Source: Sulfurovum sp. (lineage in GTDB: Bacteria; Campylobacterota; Campylobacteria; Campylobacterales; Sulfurovaceae). From it: DNA of 64,000 nucleotides. A model generated the notes under the pieces. It made no database searches. It saw nothing but the letters and a program-made list of their open reading frames with translations, and was not told the DNA's origin. Below, piece by piece: positions 30,860 to 40,821 of the stretch. The stretch spans positions 1-64,000 of the forward strand of contig JAMOTA010000037.1 in the NCBI GenBank assembly GCA_027068435.1, given 5' to 3'. A program made the position numbers and the translations under genes. Numbering within the stretch: position 1 is the stretch's first letter; each line of letters starts with the position of its first letter.

Positions 30860-33007
30860 ATGCAAGAACAGATAAGAGAAGAACAGACAATCGAGATAAA
30901 TGTAAATGGTTTAAATGAGATATTTGAATGTAACAAAATAGCTAAACAAGCAAGTGGTGCTGTGATGTATAGACAAGGTAACGCTGTACTTATTGCGGCA
31001 GTTGCTATAGATGAAAAATCTGTTGAGGAGGATTTTCTTCCTTTAACTGTTCAGTATATGGAGAAGTCTTATGCCGCAGCTAAGATACCAGGTGGATTTA
31101 TAAAAAGAGAGACAAAACCAGGTGACTTTGAGACATTAACATCACGTATTGTTGACCGTTCTTTAAGACCACTTTTTCCAAAAGGTTTTCATTTTCCTGT
31201 GACTATTAGTATTATGGTAGTAAGTTCAGATGCTGAAGTAGATATGCAAGTTGCAGCTCTTCACGCAGCTAACGCAGCACTTTACATCTCAGACATTCCT
31301 TTTTCTACAAGTATAGCAGCGGTACGTATGGGAACAGTTGGAGATGATATCGTAGTAAACCCTACACTCTCTCAGCAAGCTAAAAGTGAACTTGACCTAC
31401 TTGTTGTAGGTTCAGGTAAAGATATTGTAATGATAGAGATGCGTACCTTAGCCTCAGAACAAGATGAAGTACAACGTGCTAACGAATTTAATGAGTCAGC
31501 ACTTATTGAAGTTATATCAATGGCAGCAGAGGCTATCGAGAAAGCTACACAAGCTTATGAAGAGGCGTTTACTCCATTAGTAAGAGAGCCATTGACTCTT
31601 GTTCTAGCAGAAGAGAAAGTAGATAAAACACTGTATGCTTATATAGAGAGTAATTATGCTGAAGATGTAGAAAAAGCTATCTCACACATGGCTAAAAGTG
31701 AACGCTCTTCAGAACTTAAAAAAGTACGTATTCGTGTTATGGAAGCCTTAGAAACAGAAGGAAAAGAAGCAGATAAAGAGTTAGTCTCTAAAGTACTTGA
31801 GCGTTACAAAAAAACTGTAGTAAGAGCGATGATACTAGAGAAAAATGTTAGAGCTGATGGAAGAGCATTAGATGAAGTAAGACCTATTAGCATTGAGACT
31901 AATCTCCTACCTTCTGTTCATGGTTCATGTCTCTTTACACGTGGACAGACACAAGCACTTGTAACGGTAACTCTTGGAGATAAAAAAGATGCACAGATGT
32001 ATGAGCTGATTACCGAGAAAAATTCTCAGTCAGAGAAGTTTATGGTACATTACAACTTCCCTGGGTACTCTGTAGGTGAAGCAAAATACATAGGAGCTCC
32101 GGGAAGAAGAGAGTTAGGACATGGTAACCTCGGTAAAAGAGCTATTGAGCCTGTATTAGATATTAACTATGATGGTAGTATCCGTATGGTATCTGAGATT
32201 TTAGAGAGTAACGGTTCATCTTCTATGGCTACTATCTGTGGTGGCTCTTTAGCACTTCGTGGTGCAGAGGTAAACATGGTTGATCTTGTAGCAGGTATCG
32301 CAATGGGGCTAGTTACAGATGGTGAGAAATACGCTGTACTTACTGATATTATGGGACTTGAAGATCATGATGGTGATATGGACTTTAAAGTAGCAGGTAC
32401 AAAACATGGTATTACTGCGTTACAAATGGATATTAAGTTAGGTGGTATTGATCTGTCTGTCTTAAAAGATGCACTTGAAAAAGCGAGTAAAGGTAAAAAC
32501 CATATCTTAGAGCTTATGGAAGAGGCTGAAAAAAGCATAGAGACGAGTGAAGCACTACCAAGTACAGAATACTTCAATGTACACCCAAGTAAAATAGGTG
32601 ACATCATCGGTAAAGCAGGGGCTACTATTCGTGAAATCATAGAGAAGTTTGAAGTAAGTATCGACCTTGACCGTGATGTAGGTGGTGTTAAAGTTGCAGG
32701 TGGAGATAAAGAGAAAGTGGAAGCAGCAAAAGCTCACATAGAGAGCATCGCCTCTGCACCTCTAAAAAAACAGATGGTTTACAAAGTAGGCGAAGAGTAT
32801 AAAGGTAAAGTAAAAAGAATCGTAGATTTTGGTCTTTTTGTTGAGATGCCAGATGGTTTTGATGCACTACTCCATATCTCAAAAGTAGCAAAAGAGAGAG
32901 TAAACAACCTTACTGAGCGTTACAATGAAGGTGACGAGATAACTGTAGTGGTTATGGAACAAAAAGGTAAAAAAGTTGAGTTGGCTACATTGGATTTTTT
33001 AGCTTAA
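30860..33007 (+). CDS. pnp: Polyribonucleotide nucleotidyltransferase
   Basis: RNase PH repeats, KH (KIGDIIGKAGATIREI) and S1 domains. Confidence 0.97.
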   Translation: MQEQIREEQTIEINVNGLNEIFECNKIAKQASGAVMYRQGNAVLIAAVAIDEKSVEEDFLPLTVQYMEKSYAAAKIPGGFIKRETKPGDFETLTSRIVDRSLRPLFPKGFHFPVTISIMVVSSDAEVDMQVAALHAANAALYISDIPFSTSIAAVRMGTVGDDIVVNPTLSQQAKSELDLLVVGSGKDIVMIEMRTLASEQDEVQRANEFNESALIEVISMAAEAIEKATQAYEEAFTPLVREPLTLVLAEEKVDKTLYAYIESNYAEDVEKAISHMAKSERSSELKKVRIRVMEALETEGKEADKELVSKVLERYKKTVVRAMILEKNVRADGRALDEVRPISIETNLLPSVHGSCLFTRGQTQALVTVTLGDKKDAQMYELITEKNSQSEKFMVHYNFPGYSVGEAKYIGAPGRRELGHGNLGKRAIEPVLDINYDGSIRMVSEILESNGSSSMATICGGSLALRGAEVNMVDLVAGIAMGLVTDGEKYAVLTDIMGLEDHDGDMDFKVAGTKHGITALQMDIKLGGIDLSVLKDALEKASKGKNHILELMEEAEKSIETSEALPSTEYFNVHPSKIGDIIGKAGATIREIIEKFEVSIDLDRDVGGVKVAGGDKEKVEAAKAHIESIASAPLKKQMVYKVGEEYKGKVKRIVDFGLFVEMPDGFDALLHISKVAKERVNNLTERYNEGDEITVVVMEQKGKKVELATLDFLA

Positions 33008-33169
33008 GTTAAATTTATTTTAGTTATAATTTCGGCGTTTAAAAGTATTTAGTAGGGAAATGTAGGCATTTATGTTTATGTTGGTAATGGAGACATTATT
33101 TACGCTATCCGAACAGACTTTGTAATCAGTCAACGGGGACTTAAAGCCCATTAATTTAAAGGATATAAA

Positions 33170-33478
33170 ATGAAAAAGTTTTTCTTACTTTTCTTAGCAC
33201 TTGGTGCTGTTGCATTTGCTGGTGAAGCAGATGGTGAATCTATGATTAAAGCATACTCAGTAGTTGCTGCTGGTGTTGGTCTTGGTCTTGCTGCTCTTGG
33301 TGGAGCTGTTGGTATGGGTCACACAGCTGCTGCGACTATTGCTGGTACTGCTAGAAACCCAGGTCTTGGTGCTAAACTAATGACTACTATGTTTATTGCT
33401 CTTGCGATGATTGAAGCACAAGTTATCTATACATTGGTAATTGCACTTATCGCTCTTTACGCTAACCCATTTCTTTAA
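33170..33478 (+). CDS. atpE: F0F1 ATP synthase subunit c
   Basis: GLGLAALGGAVGMGHTAAATIAGTARNPGLGAKLMTTMFIALAMIEAQVIY. Confidence 0.95.
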   Translation: MKKFFLLFLALGAVAFAGEADGESMIKAYSVVAAGVGLGLAALGGAVGMGHTAAATIAGTARNPGLGAKLMTTMFIALAMIEAQVIYTLVIALIALYANPFL

Positions 33479-33498
33479 TAGTTAGCCAAAAGTTTAAG

Positions 33499-33524
33499 GT
33501 TGTAGCGGTATAATTCGCTACAAC
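33499..33524 (+). terminator. Terminator after atpE
   Basis: GTTGTAGCG-GTATAATT-CGCTACAAC then TTTA. Confidence 0.7.
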
Positions 33525-33574
33525 TTTATGTTATCCTCAGTTTAAGTTTTGTAGTACTTTAACTACGTTTAGAT

Positions 33575-33658
33575 GCACCAGTGGTGGAACGGTAGACACG
33601 CGGGCTTGAGGGGCTCGTGCTTCGCGGCGTGGAGGTTCAAATCCTCTCTGGTGCACCA
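33575..33658 (+). tRNA. tRNA-Leu, anticodon GAG, CCA encoded
   Basis: Acceptor GCACCAG/CTGGTGC, anticodon loop TTGAGGG, long variable arm, T-loop GGTTCAAATCC. Confidence 0.95.
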
Positions 33659-33700
33659 CCTTTTTATTTACACTCCAAACACATTTAACTTAATCAAAAA

Positions 33701-34189
33701 CTACTTTTTAAAACTTTCTATATCTGTATCAAATTTTTCATAACAGTAACTATAAACTTTATCGTAAATAGCTATGAGGTCACCACTTTTTACATAGATG
33801 AACTCTATGTTTTCTACTATCTCTTCTTCGTTGTAGCTATATTCGTGAGTTATCTCGTTTCTGTTGGCTCTTAGGCTTACCCACTCGCTTTTATCTAGTA
33901 TCTTTAACTCTTCAAGTCTGTTAAGTCTGTCTATAAAACTCATCTTTTTTACAGGTTCTTTTGCTAACTCTAAGATGAGAGGGAAAACTTTTTCCCCTAA
34001 AGTGTCTTGAAGCTTGGTAAATCTAAATAACATTTGGTCAAGTATGGAGACAAAAATATCATCAAGGTCATTATATTTTTCTACATCTAATGGCATAATA
34101 AACTTTATTTTATGTAAAGCACTTTCCAATCTTTTTTTATGTAATGAAGACTCAAAAAGTCTCTCTTTTAGTATTTTCTTACTGTTCAT
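33701..34189 (-). CDS. HEPN-domain toxin (HepT-like)
   Basis: RNEITHEY (RX4HXY) motif; paired with a downstream-overlapping nucleotidyltransferase gene. Confidence 0.85.
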   Translation of the reverse strand: MNSKKILKERLFESSLHKKRLESALHKIKFIMPLDVEKYNDLDDIFVSILDQMLFRFTKLQDTLGEKVFPLILELAKEPVKKMSFIDRLNRLEELKILDKSEWVSLRANRNEITHEYSYNEEEIVENIEFIYVKSGDLIAIYDKVYSYCYEKFDTDIESFKK

Positions 34190-34473
34190 AACTCTACTCC
34201 ATGTTTAAGTGCTTCTTGTTCTATGAGTCTTGTTTTGTCTTTTGAGAGTACTACATCTATTTTTTGTTCACCTATTTTATCTTTTAGGGTGATTAAAAAT
34301 TTTATTTTGTTTTCAAGGGTGGCTTGGGTTTTGGATGTTTGAATGTAGAGGTCTATGTCGCCCCCTTTTTTGCTGTCATCTACGCGACTACCAAAAAGAG
34401 AGATGCTCCCCTCACTAAACACCTCTAAAAAACACTCTTTTATACTCTGCTGTTCATACTTACTTAGTCTCAT
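34186..34473 (-). CDS. MntA-like nucleotidyltransferase antitoxin
   Basis: ISLFGSRVDDSKKGGDIDLYI (GSR...DxD) motif; 4-nt overlap with the HEPN gene. Confidence 0.88.
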   Translation of the reverse strand: MRLSKYEQQSIKECFLEVFSEGSISLFGSRVDDSKKGGDIDLYIQTSKTQATLENKIKFLITLKDKIGEQKIDVVLSKDKTRLIEQEALKHGVEL

Positions 34474-34533
34474 GGTTTTTTACCTTTATTGTAGTGTTTA
34501 TTGTACCTCTACAGCACTTAAAGCTTTTAAACA

Positions 34534-34734
34534 TTATGAAAATATATTTTTCAAACCATTCACTAAACTCTCTAAAGGTGTACTACTTGCATCTCTTTGT
34601 GTCTTAGCTCCACACTTAGGGCAAGAGGCATACTCTAGCCCCCAACTCATGTCAAATGCGTCACCTTTGGGTTTGATGCGTTTTGACCAGTGGCACTTTG
34701 GGCATTTTAGGGTAAAGGGTTGAGGTGCTATCAT
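34534..34734 (-). CDS. Small zinc-ribbon protein
   Basis: Two CPKC motifs (CPKCHWSK, CPKCGAKT); 9 bp downstream of the Hsp70-like gene on the same strand. Confidence 0.65.
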   Translation of the reverse strand: MIAPQPFTLKCPKCHWSKRIKPKGDAFDMSWGLEYASCPKCGAKTQRDASSTPLESLVNGLKNIFS

Positions 34735-34743
34735 TTTTCTTCC

Positions 34744-37218
34744 TTAATTATCAATTTCTATTTTAATTATATTTTTTACATTATTTTCTGTACCTACACC
34801 ATACTCAAAAACAGTAGGTGAGATAAATCTTATATAAACATTTTTATCTTCATCAATCTCTTTGATTTTAAGTCGTTTTCTTAAGATAGAACTATCATTT
34901 ATAGTCAGAGTATTGGTTGTAGCTAGAGCTGATGATGTGTAGTAAATTTCAAAAAATTCCTCTCCTGCATCTATAAACTCTACCCATTCATTATAGGTAA
35001 CTTCTCTTGACACAATTACTTTGAGTTTTTTTCGCTTATTTATACCTAGATAGTATTTAAACTTAATGTCACTCTCACCTACATTTTTATCTATAACCAA
35101 AACTCTTCCACCTGCTCGTGTTTCTATAAGTCCATAGGCTACACCTGTTTTACCATTTGGTTTTTCAAAGTCATCTTTGTTGTCAAGTGGTGCAAAAAGT
35201 TTAAAAGTTGCCTTATAGTTATCTTTGTCCATCATCTCTTGTTCTTGTTTTATTCGTGCATCAAAAAGCTCTTTTACAAGTGGGGATTTTGAGGAGTTTC
35301 CTGCTAGAAATATATTGACCTCATTTGCCGATAAGTCTATCTCATCAGAGTGGTTTACAAAGACTTCTCTTAGTGATTCAAAAAAGCCATCTACACCTTT
35401 TTTGATTCTTGTTTTTAAAAGTGCTACAAGTTCTTTTTCATTTACTTTTAATGGTGCTTGAGATATAAGAGTTCCCTCATTATTATACAAATCTACAGCT
35501 ATTTTACCCTTAAATATCTCCTCATTAAAATCCTCTCTTTCCCAAAATTTTCTAAGCTCTCCTATAAGATTTACCATATTTAGCTTAGCCTCTCTTGAGT
35601 CGTTTAAAAGCACTTCTGAACCTAAGAACTCATCACATTCAGGTGGTAAAACAAAACTAATCTTCTGTTTTAAAAGTTCCTCTTTGTTGGTTTTAAAAAC
35701 ATAAAATGCTAAAAGTTCAAGTATGTTTTCTCCACCTAAGAACTTGTCACCACCTGCTCCAAAATGCTCTATAACATAGTCGTATCTTTTTTCGAGATGA
35801 TTTTCGTCATTACTCCATCGAAATATACCATAGTCAAAGTCTGTTGTTCCTCCACCAAAGTCAAAAATACCATAAAAGCTTTTTTCTTTTTCGTCAAATC
35901 CGTAGTTCTGTAGGGCTATAGCTGCATAAGCTGCTGGTTCACTAACCCCACTTGTTACATTCAATTCATTTAGCTTTTCAGCACTTAGTGTTGGGAGAGA
36001 CTTTTTAAGACCTTTTGTAAAACTCTCTAGTAACTTTTTACGTACAGCTTGCTCATAAGTTACAGGAAATGAGAGTATGTAGTTTAAGTAGATGCCATTT
36101 ACTTGGTTGTTGATGTACAGACCTAAGTAGTAAGCATAGATCTCTATGGGGTTGATGTCATTCTCTTTGAGTTCTAAAAATGGCTTAAGTTCATAAACAT
36201 TTTTATGCTCTTTGTCTCTTAGCTTTAGTTTTCTCTTTTTATCTCCTGCCCACTGTTTTAGCTCTGTAAGGTAGGCATTAAAATCATCAGATTTACTACT
36301 TTTTAGGCTGTCGTAGGCAGTATGAGAGATGGTTAAGTCTCTCCACTTTGTGAGAGGTCTTGATGGTTCTGCTTTGTAAGTGTTTAAAAAACTCTTTAAG
36401 TTGTTAAATTCCATTACCGTTGGATTTTCATAATGTCTTGTTTCATGGTTTTTTGACCAGTCACCCATACCTACTCTCATCGGTAAGACTTTTTCTTTAT
36501 TTTTAGTATACACTACAACTGTACTCTTTGTACCAAAGTCTATACCTATGATACCATCTACTATGTCAGACTCAGGGTTTCTAGCACAGAGTTTAGAGGA
36601 GAGTTTTACAGGTATAAGAGTAGTTCTTTCTTTAGCATAAATATTTTCATAAAGTTCCCAACTTCCTTTATTAACATCGTAAAATATCTTTTTTTCATAC
36701 TTAAGAATATTTGCTCTTTGATAATCTTTTATTCTTAAAGATTCTATTATCTCTTCTATATTATCTGTATCTTTTTTTAGATAAACTGTATTTACCATTC
36801 TTGTCATCTGTTCCCTCTCTTCCTTATTTTTTCTTACAATCTTCAATATTTCGTCATCTAATTTTTTCTTTTTTTCTTTTTTTGCTACTACAACTACTAA
36901 TCCAAAGGAGAGTATACTAACTACTAAAATAAAAGATGATATAAGAGGAAAATAGATAAAAGCATTGATTACTAAAAATAAAACCCAGATAATCTTCAGT
37001 ACCATCTTTCTATCATATTTACAAAAAAACCATACATATCCACTTGACATAAATATTATAAAAAGAAAAGTATAATTTATGAAAAATGGAATCATTAAAT
37101 AATATATTATTAATACACCAGATATTAGTGCTATTATTTCAATAATATACTTGACTACGTATTCAAATAAATTTATTACAATGCCAATAATAATTAGAAA
37201 AAAAATTAATTCAGCCAT
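34744..37218 (-). CDS. Membrane-anchored Hsp70-like actin-fold ATPase (paralogue A)
   Basis: Several N-terminal TM segments; GIIGIDFGTKSTVVV, FDFGGGTTDFD, FLAGNSSKSPLVKELF. Confidence 0.9.
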   Translation of the reverse strand: MAELIFFLIIIGIVINLFEYVVKYIIEIIALISGVLIIYYLMIPFFINYTFLFIIFMSSGYVWFFCKYDRKMVLKIIWVLFLVINAFIYFPLISSFILVVSILSFGLVVVVAKKEKKKKLDDEILKIVRKNKEEREQMTRMVNTVYLKKDTDNIEEIIESLRIKDYQRANILKYEKKIFYDVNKGSWELYENIYAKERTTLIPVKLSSKLCARNPESDIVDGIIGIDFGTKSTVVVYTKNKEKVLPMRVGMGDWSKNHETRHYENPTVMEFNNLKSFLNTYKAEPSRPLTKWRDLTISHTAYDSLKSSKSDDFNAYLTELKQWAGDKKRKLKLRDKEHKNVYELKPFLELKENDINPIEIYAYYLGLYINNQVNGIYLNYILSFPVTYEQAVRKKLLESFTKGLKKSLPTLSAEKLNELNVTSGVSEPAAYAAIALQNYGFDEKEKSFYGIFDFGGGTTDFDYGIFRWSNDENHLEKRYDYVIEHFGAGGDKFLGGENILELLAFYVFKTNKEELLKQKISFVLPPECDEFLGSEVLLNDSREAKLNMVNLIGELRKFWEREDFNEEIFKGKIAVDLYNNEGTLISQAPLKVNEKELVALLKTRIKKGVDGFFESLREVFVNHSDEIDLSANEVNIFLAGNSSKSPLVKELFDARIKQEQEMMDKDNYKATFKLFAPLDNKDDFEKPNGKTGVAYGLIETRAGGRVLVIDKNVGESDIKFKYYLGINKRKKLKVIVSREVTYNEWVEFIDAGEEFFEIYYTSSALATTNTLTINDSSILRKRLKIKEIDEDKNVYIRFISPTVFEYGVGTENNVKNIIKIEIDN

Positions 37219-37233
37219 TATCTCATCTCCATC

Positions 37234-40020
37234 TTAGTTTAACTCTACTTGCACAACTTCTTGTACACTCTTTTCATCTACTCCTACACCATACTCAAAT
37301 CGAGTAGGTGATACCAGCTTTATGTAGACGCTTTTACTCTCATCTATTTTTGTTATTTTTAGTTTTTTTCTTTTGACAGAACTATCGTCTATGGGTAGTG
37401 TGTTTGTTGTGGCTATGGAAGATGATGTGTAGTACACTTCAAACTCTTTAACCCTTGCATCTATAAACCTTTTCCATTGGTTATAGGGTGTCTCTCTTGA
37501 GAGAATAGTTTTAAACTTTTTGCGTTTGTTCCCACCTAGGTAGTACTTGAACTTTATCTCTTTTTGTTTTAAGTTTTTATCTACTACGAGTATCTTTCCT
37601 GTTGGTCTAGTCTCTATGAGTCCAAAGGCTACACCTGTTTTACCATTGGGTTTTTCAAAGTTGTCTTTGTTTTCAAGTGGAGCGAAGAGTTTAAATGAAG
37701 CTTTGTAGTTACTTTGCTCCATACTCTCTTGCTCTTGTTTTATGCGTGCATCAAATAGCTCTTTTACTAGAGGCGACTTAGAGGAGTTTCCTGCTAGAAA
37801 GATGTTCACTTCATTGGCTGTAAGGTCTATCTCGTCTGCATGGTTGACAAATACCTCTCTTAGTGATTCAAAAAAGCCATCCACACCTCTTTTGATACGC
37901 CCTTTGAGTATGGTAGTAAGCTCTTCTTCTTTTATCTGTAACTTGCATTGAGAAATTCTTTCACCATTTGTGCTGTAGAGGTCTACACTAATATCTTGTT
38001 TAAATATACTCTCTTTAAAACTTTCACGCTCCCAAAACTTTCTTAGTACCCCTATAAGATTAACCATGTTTATTTTAGCCTCTTTGGAGTCGCTTAAAAG
38101 AAGTTCACTCCCTATAAATGCTTTACACTCAGGAGGAAGTACAAAACTTATTTGCTCTTTTAAAAGTAACTCTTTGTTCTTCTTAAACACTTCAAAGGCT
38201 AGAAGCTCTAGTAGGTTCTCTCCTCCTAGGTATTTTTCTCCACCTGCTCCAAAATGTTCTATAACATAGTCGTATCTCTCCTCTTTAGAATCTTCTTCAT
38301 CAGCGTAGCGAAATATACCAAAGTCAAAGTCAGTTGTCCCTCCACCAAAGTCGAAAATAGTATAAAAAGATTTTTCTTTCTCATCAAAACCGTAGTTTTG
38401 TAGTGCTATGGCTGCATAGGCTGCTGGTTCACTTACACCACTTTTTACTTGTAAATCTTTTATCTTGTTGCCTATATCTGGTAGAGATTTGCTTAGCCCT
38501 TTTCTAAAGCTTTTAAGAATAGCTTCTCTTACTTTCATCTCGTAAGTTACTGGAAAAGAGAGTATATAATCTAAGTAGATGCCATTAAACTGGTTGTTTA
38601 TGTAAAGCCCTAAGTAGTAAGCATAAAGCTCTATGGGATTAAAGTCATCCTCTTTTAGTTCCAAAAATGGTTTGAGTTCATAACTTTTTGCATTTTTTTT
38701 ATCAGTCACTTTGAGTTTTCTTTTTTTATCTCCTGCCCACTGTTTGAGTTCTGTTAGGTAGGCGTTAAAAACATCTGCGTTACTATCTTTGAGGCTATCG
38801 TAAGCGGTATGAGATATAGTTAAATCTCTCCATTTTGTGTAGGGTCTAAATGCTGTACTCTTATAGGCTTTTAAAAACTCACTTAAGTTGATAAACTCCA
38901 TAACAGTAGGGTTTTCAAAGTGGTGAGATTGCTCTTTTTTACTCAAGTCTCCTACACCAACTCTCATAGGAAGAATTGTTTCACTCTCTTTAGAGTGAAC
39001 AACAACCGTACTTTTAGTACCAAAATCTATGCCTATGATGCCATCAACTATATCTGCTTGAGGGTTTCTTGCTACAAGTGGCGTATCAAGTGTGATTTTT
39101 ATATCGTCTTTATTTCTTGATTTACTTCTAGCATAAACTTCCCAGCTTCCTTTGTTTACATCTATAAACATCTTTTGGTTATACTCTGTAAGGTTTGCTC
39201 TTACCTTGTCTTGTTTTTTAAAGTTTTCTATAAATGGATCTATATCTATGAATTTATCTAGTTTATGAATGTTTGATGAGAGTTTATCTATGCTTAGGTT
39301 GTCTAACTCTAAGAGAAGTGTGTAGAGTTCATTTTTAAAATCTATTGGTGTGAGTTTGTGAGAGACAAACATTTTAAATATTTCTTTGTTTGTTGCCTCT
39401 TTGGAGTTTTCTTTTGATAAGCGGTAGATTGGATGAATATGTCCTTTTCCAATGTCAATATCACTAACATTATTCAATCTTGTTGCTTTAATTTTCCATT
39501 GATTATCAAATGCATATTTATATAAAATAGAACTACTAGGGTATTGAGGATTATTGCCTAAATCTAAGTTAAATGGTGTATTTGAAAGATTAGTTAATGT
39601 TTTTAATTCTTCTTTTGTAGGTATATCTACATGATCATTAATATAAAGTTCTTTTAATCCAATTAAGATATTTTCCAATTTCTCACTACTTTCAAAGGTA
39701 ATATAATGCTTATTATTTATAAAATCAAGCTCCCCCTTAGTAACCATGGCTTCTACATTATCATCTACAACATCGTCGCTTTTACAAAGTCCAATCCAAC
39801 AAGCAGAGATAGTTTTATCAAAACAGTAGTCCTTGTTCATCTTTATAAATCTATCTTTTAAAAATGGCTCTAACTTTTGAAATGTTTTACTAAGTGCTTT
39901 TGTATAAAGCCCCTCATCTTTGTCTGCTAAAAAGTTATCTATGGATTTTTGAAACTCTTTTACCTTTAAGTTTGTAAACTCTTGTTTGTTAAAATATATC
40001 TCATGTATGCTTTTTGTCAC
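37234..40020 (-). CDS. Hsp70-like actin-fold ATPase (paralogue B) with a distinct soluble N-terminal region
   Basis: GIIGIDFGTKSTVVV, FDFGGGTTDFD, FLAGNSSKSPLVKELF; extensive similarity to paralogue A over the C-terminal two thirds. Confidence 0.9.
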   Translation of the reverse strand: MTKSIHEIYFNKQEFTNLKVKEFQKSIDNFLADKDEGLYTKALSKTFQKLEPFLKDRFIKMNKDYCFDKTISACWIGLCKSDDVVDDNVEAMVTKGELDFINNKHYITFESSEKLENILIGLKELYINDHVDIPTKEELKTLTNLSNTPFNLDLGNNPQYPSSSILYKYAFDNQWKIKATRLNNVSDIDIGKGHIHPIYRLSKENSKEATNKEIFKMFVSHKLTPIDFKNELYTLLLELDNLSIDKLSSNIHKLDKFIDIDPFIENFKKQDKVRANLTEYNQKMFIDVNKGSWEVYARSKSRNKDDIKITLDTPLVARNPQADIVDGIIGIDFGTKSTVVVHSKESETILPMRVGVGDLSKKEQSHHFENPTVMEFINLSEFLKAYKSTAFRPYTKWRDLTISHTAYDSLKDSNADVFNAYLTELKQWAGDKKRKLKVTDKKNAKSYELKPFLELKEDDFNPIELYAYYLGLYINNQFNGIYLDYILSFPVTYEMKVREAILKSFRKGLSKSLPDIGNKIKDLQVKSGVSEPAAYAAIALQNYGFDEKEKSFYTIFDFGGGTTDFDFGIFRYADEEDSKEERYDYVIEHFGAGGEKYLGGENLLELLAFEVFKKNKELLLKEQISFVLPPECKAFIGSELLLSDSKEAKINMVNLIGVLRKFWERESFKESIFKQDISVDLYSTNGERISQCKLQIKEEELTTILKGRIKRGVDGFFESLREVFVNHADEIDLTANEVNIFLAGNSSKSPLVKELFDARIKQEQESMEQSNYKASFKLFAPLENKDNFEKPNGKTGVAFGLIETRPTGKILVVDKNLKQKEIKFKYYLGGNKRKKFKTILSRETPYNQWKRFIDARVKEFEVYYTSSSIATTNTLPIDDSSVKRKKLKITKIDESKSVYIKLVSPTRFEYGVGVDEKSVQEVVQVELN

Positions 40021-40066
40021 AGTTTTGTCCTATCTTTTTATCAAATTTAATACGTATTGGTTTTAG

Positions 40067-40819
40067 CTATGCTACACTTACTACAGTTTTTTTTATTACT
40101 TCACCATCTCTACAAAACCCTTTAAGTTGTATGGTTTGTATGGTACCTGCTGGTTCACTGTTTGCGTCTCTTATGTGTATGTGGCTGTCAAACTCTTCTT
40201 CTAGTAAAACGTTTTGGTATTCCAAATCTTCTACATTTTTATAGGATTCAAAAAGCATATAAAAGATCTCTCTTAGTGTTACAAAGTCTTCTGTTTTTCC
40301 TTCTAATAAAAGGTACTTTGCATACTCCCAAAGAGGCTCTATATGTAAGATACCACTTGCATATAGTGTCAAGGGGTCATCGGAGTGAAGAGAGTTTTTA
40401 ATGCCAGACTGTGTTGTAGAACTTAGTGTGCTGTAGAGTGATTGAAGTTTGTTGAGTGGTGTCTCTTTGGCTTTGTGTAACTCTTGTTGAAGTGTTTGGT
40501 TCTCTTGTGTTAAAGTTGCATAGTTTGTTTGTAACTTCTTGTTTTCATTTATCTGTTGTTTGTGTTCTTGTTGCAAGTTTACAACCATAGATTTTGAATT
40601 TTTTACCTCTTGTGACAATTGTTTGTTTTTTGACTTTAACTCATTGATTTTACTTTTATTAGTATCTTCATCATTTTGAAAAAACTTTTTAAAAATTGCT
40701 AACATTTCCATCTCCTTTTTAAGTGTTTCTAACTCCTCTTTTAAAGTATCTATCTCTAAAGTTTCGGCTATCTGCTCACGGTTCTCTTCTACAAAAGATA
40801 CAAACTCTTTATTTTTCAT
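40067..40819 (-). CDS. GrpE-like coiled-coil protein, candidate exchange factor for the Hsp70-like pair
   Basis: Long coiled coil followed by a compact domain ending SEPAGTIQTIQLKGFCRDGEVIKKTVVSVA, GrpE-like tail; position in the Hsp70 operon. Confidence 0.55.
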   Translation of the reverse strand: MKNKEFVSFVEENREQIAETLEIDTLKEELETLKKEMEMLAIFKKFFQNDEDTNKSKINELKSKNKQLSQEVKNSKSMVVNLQQEHKQQINENKKLQTNYATLTQENQTLQQELHKAKETPLNKLQSLYSTLSSTTQSGIKNSLHSDDPLTLYASGILHIEPLWEYAKYLLLEGKTEDFVTLREIFYMLFESYKNVEDLEYQNVLLEEEFDSHIHIRDANSEPAGTIQTIQLKGFCRDGEVIKKTVVSVA

Positions 40820-40821
40820 GT

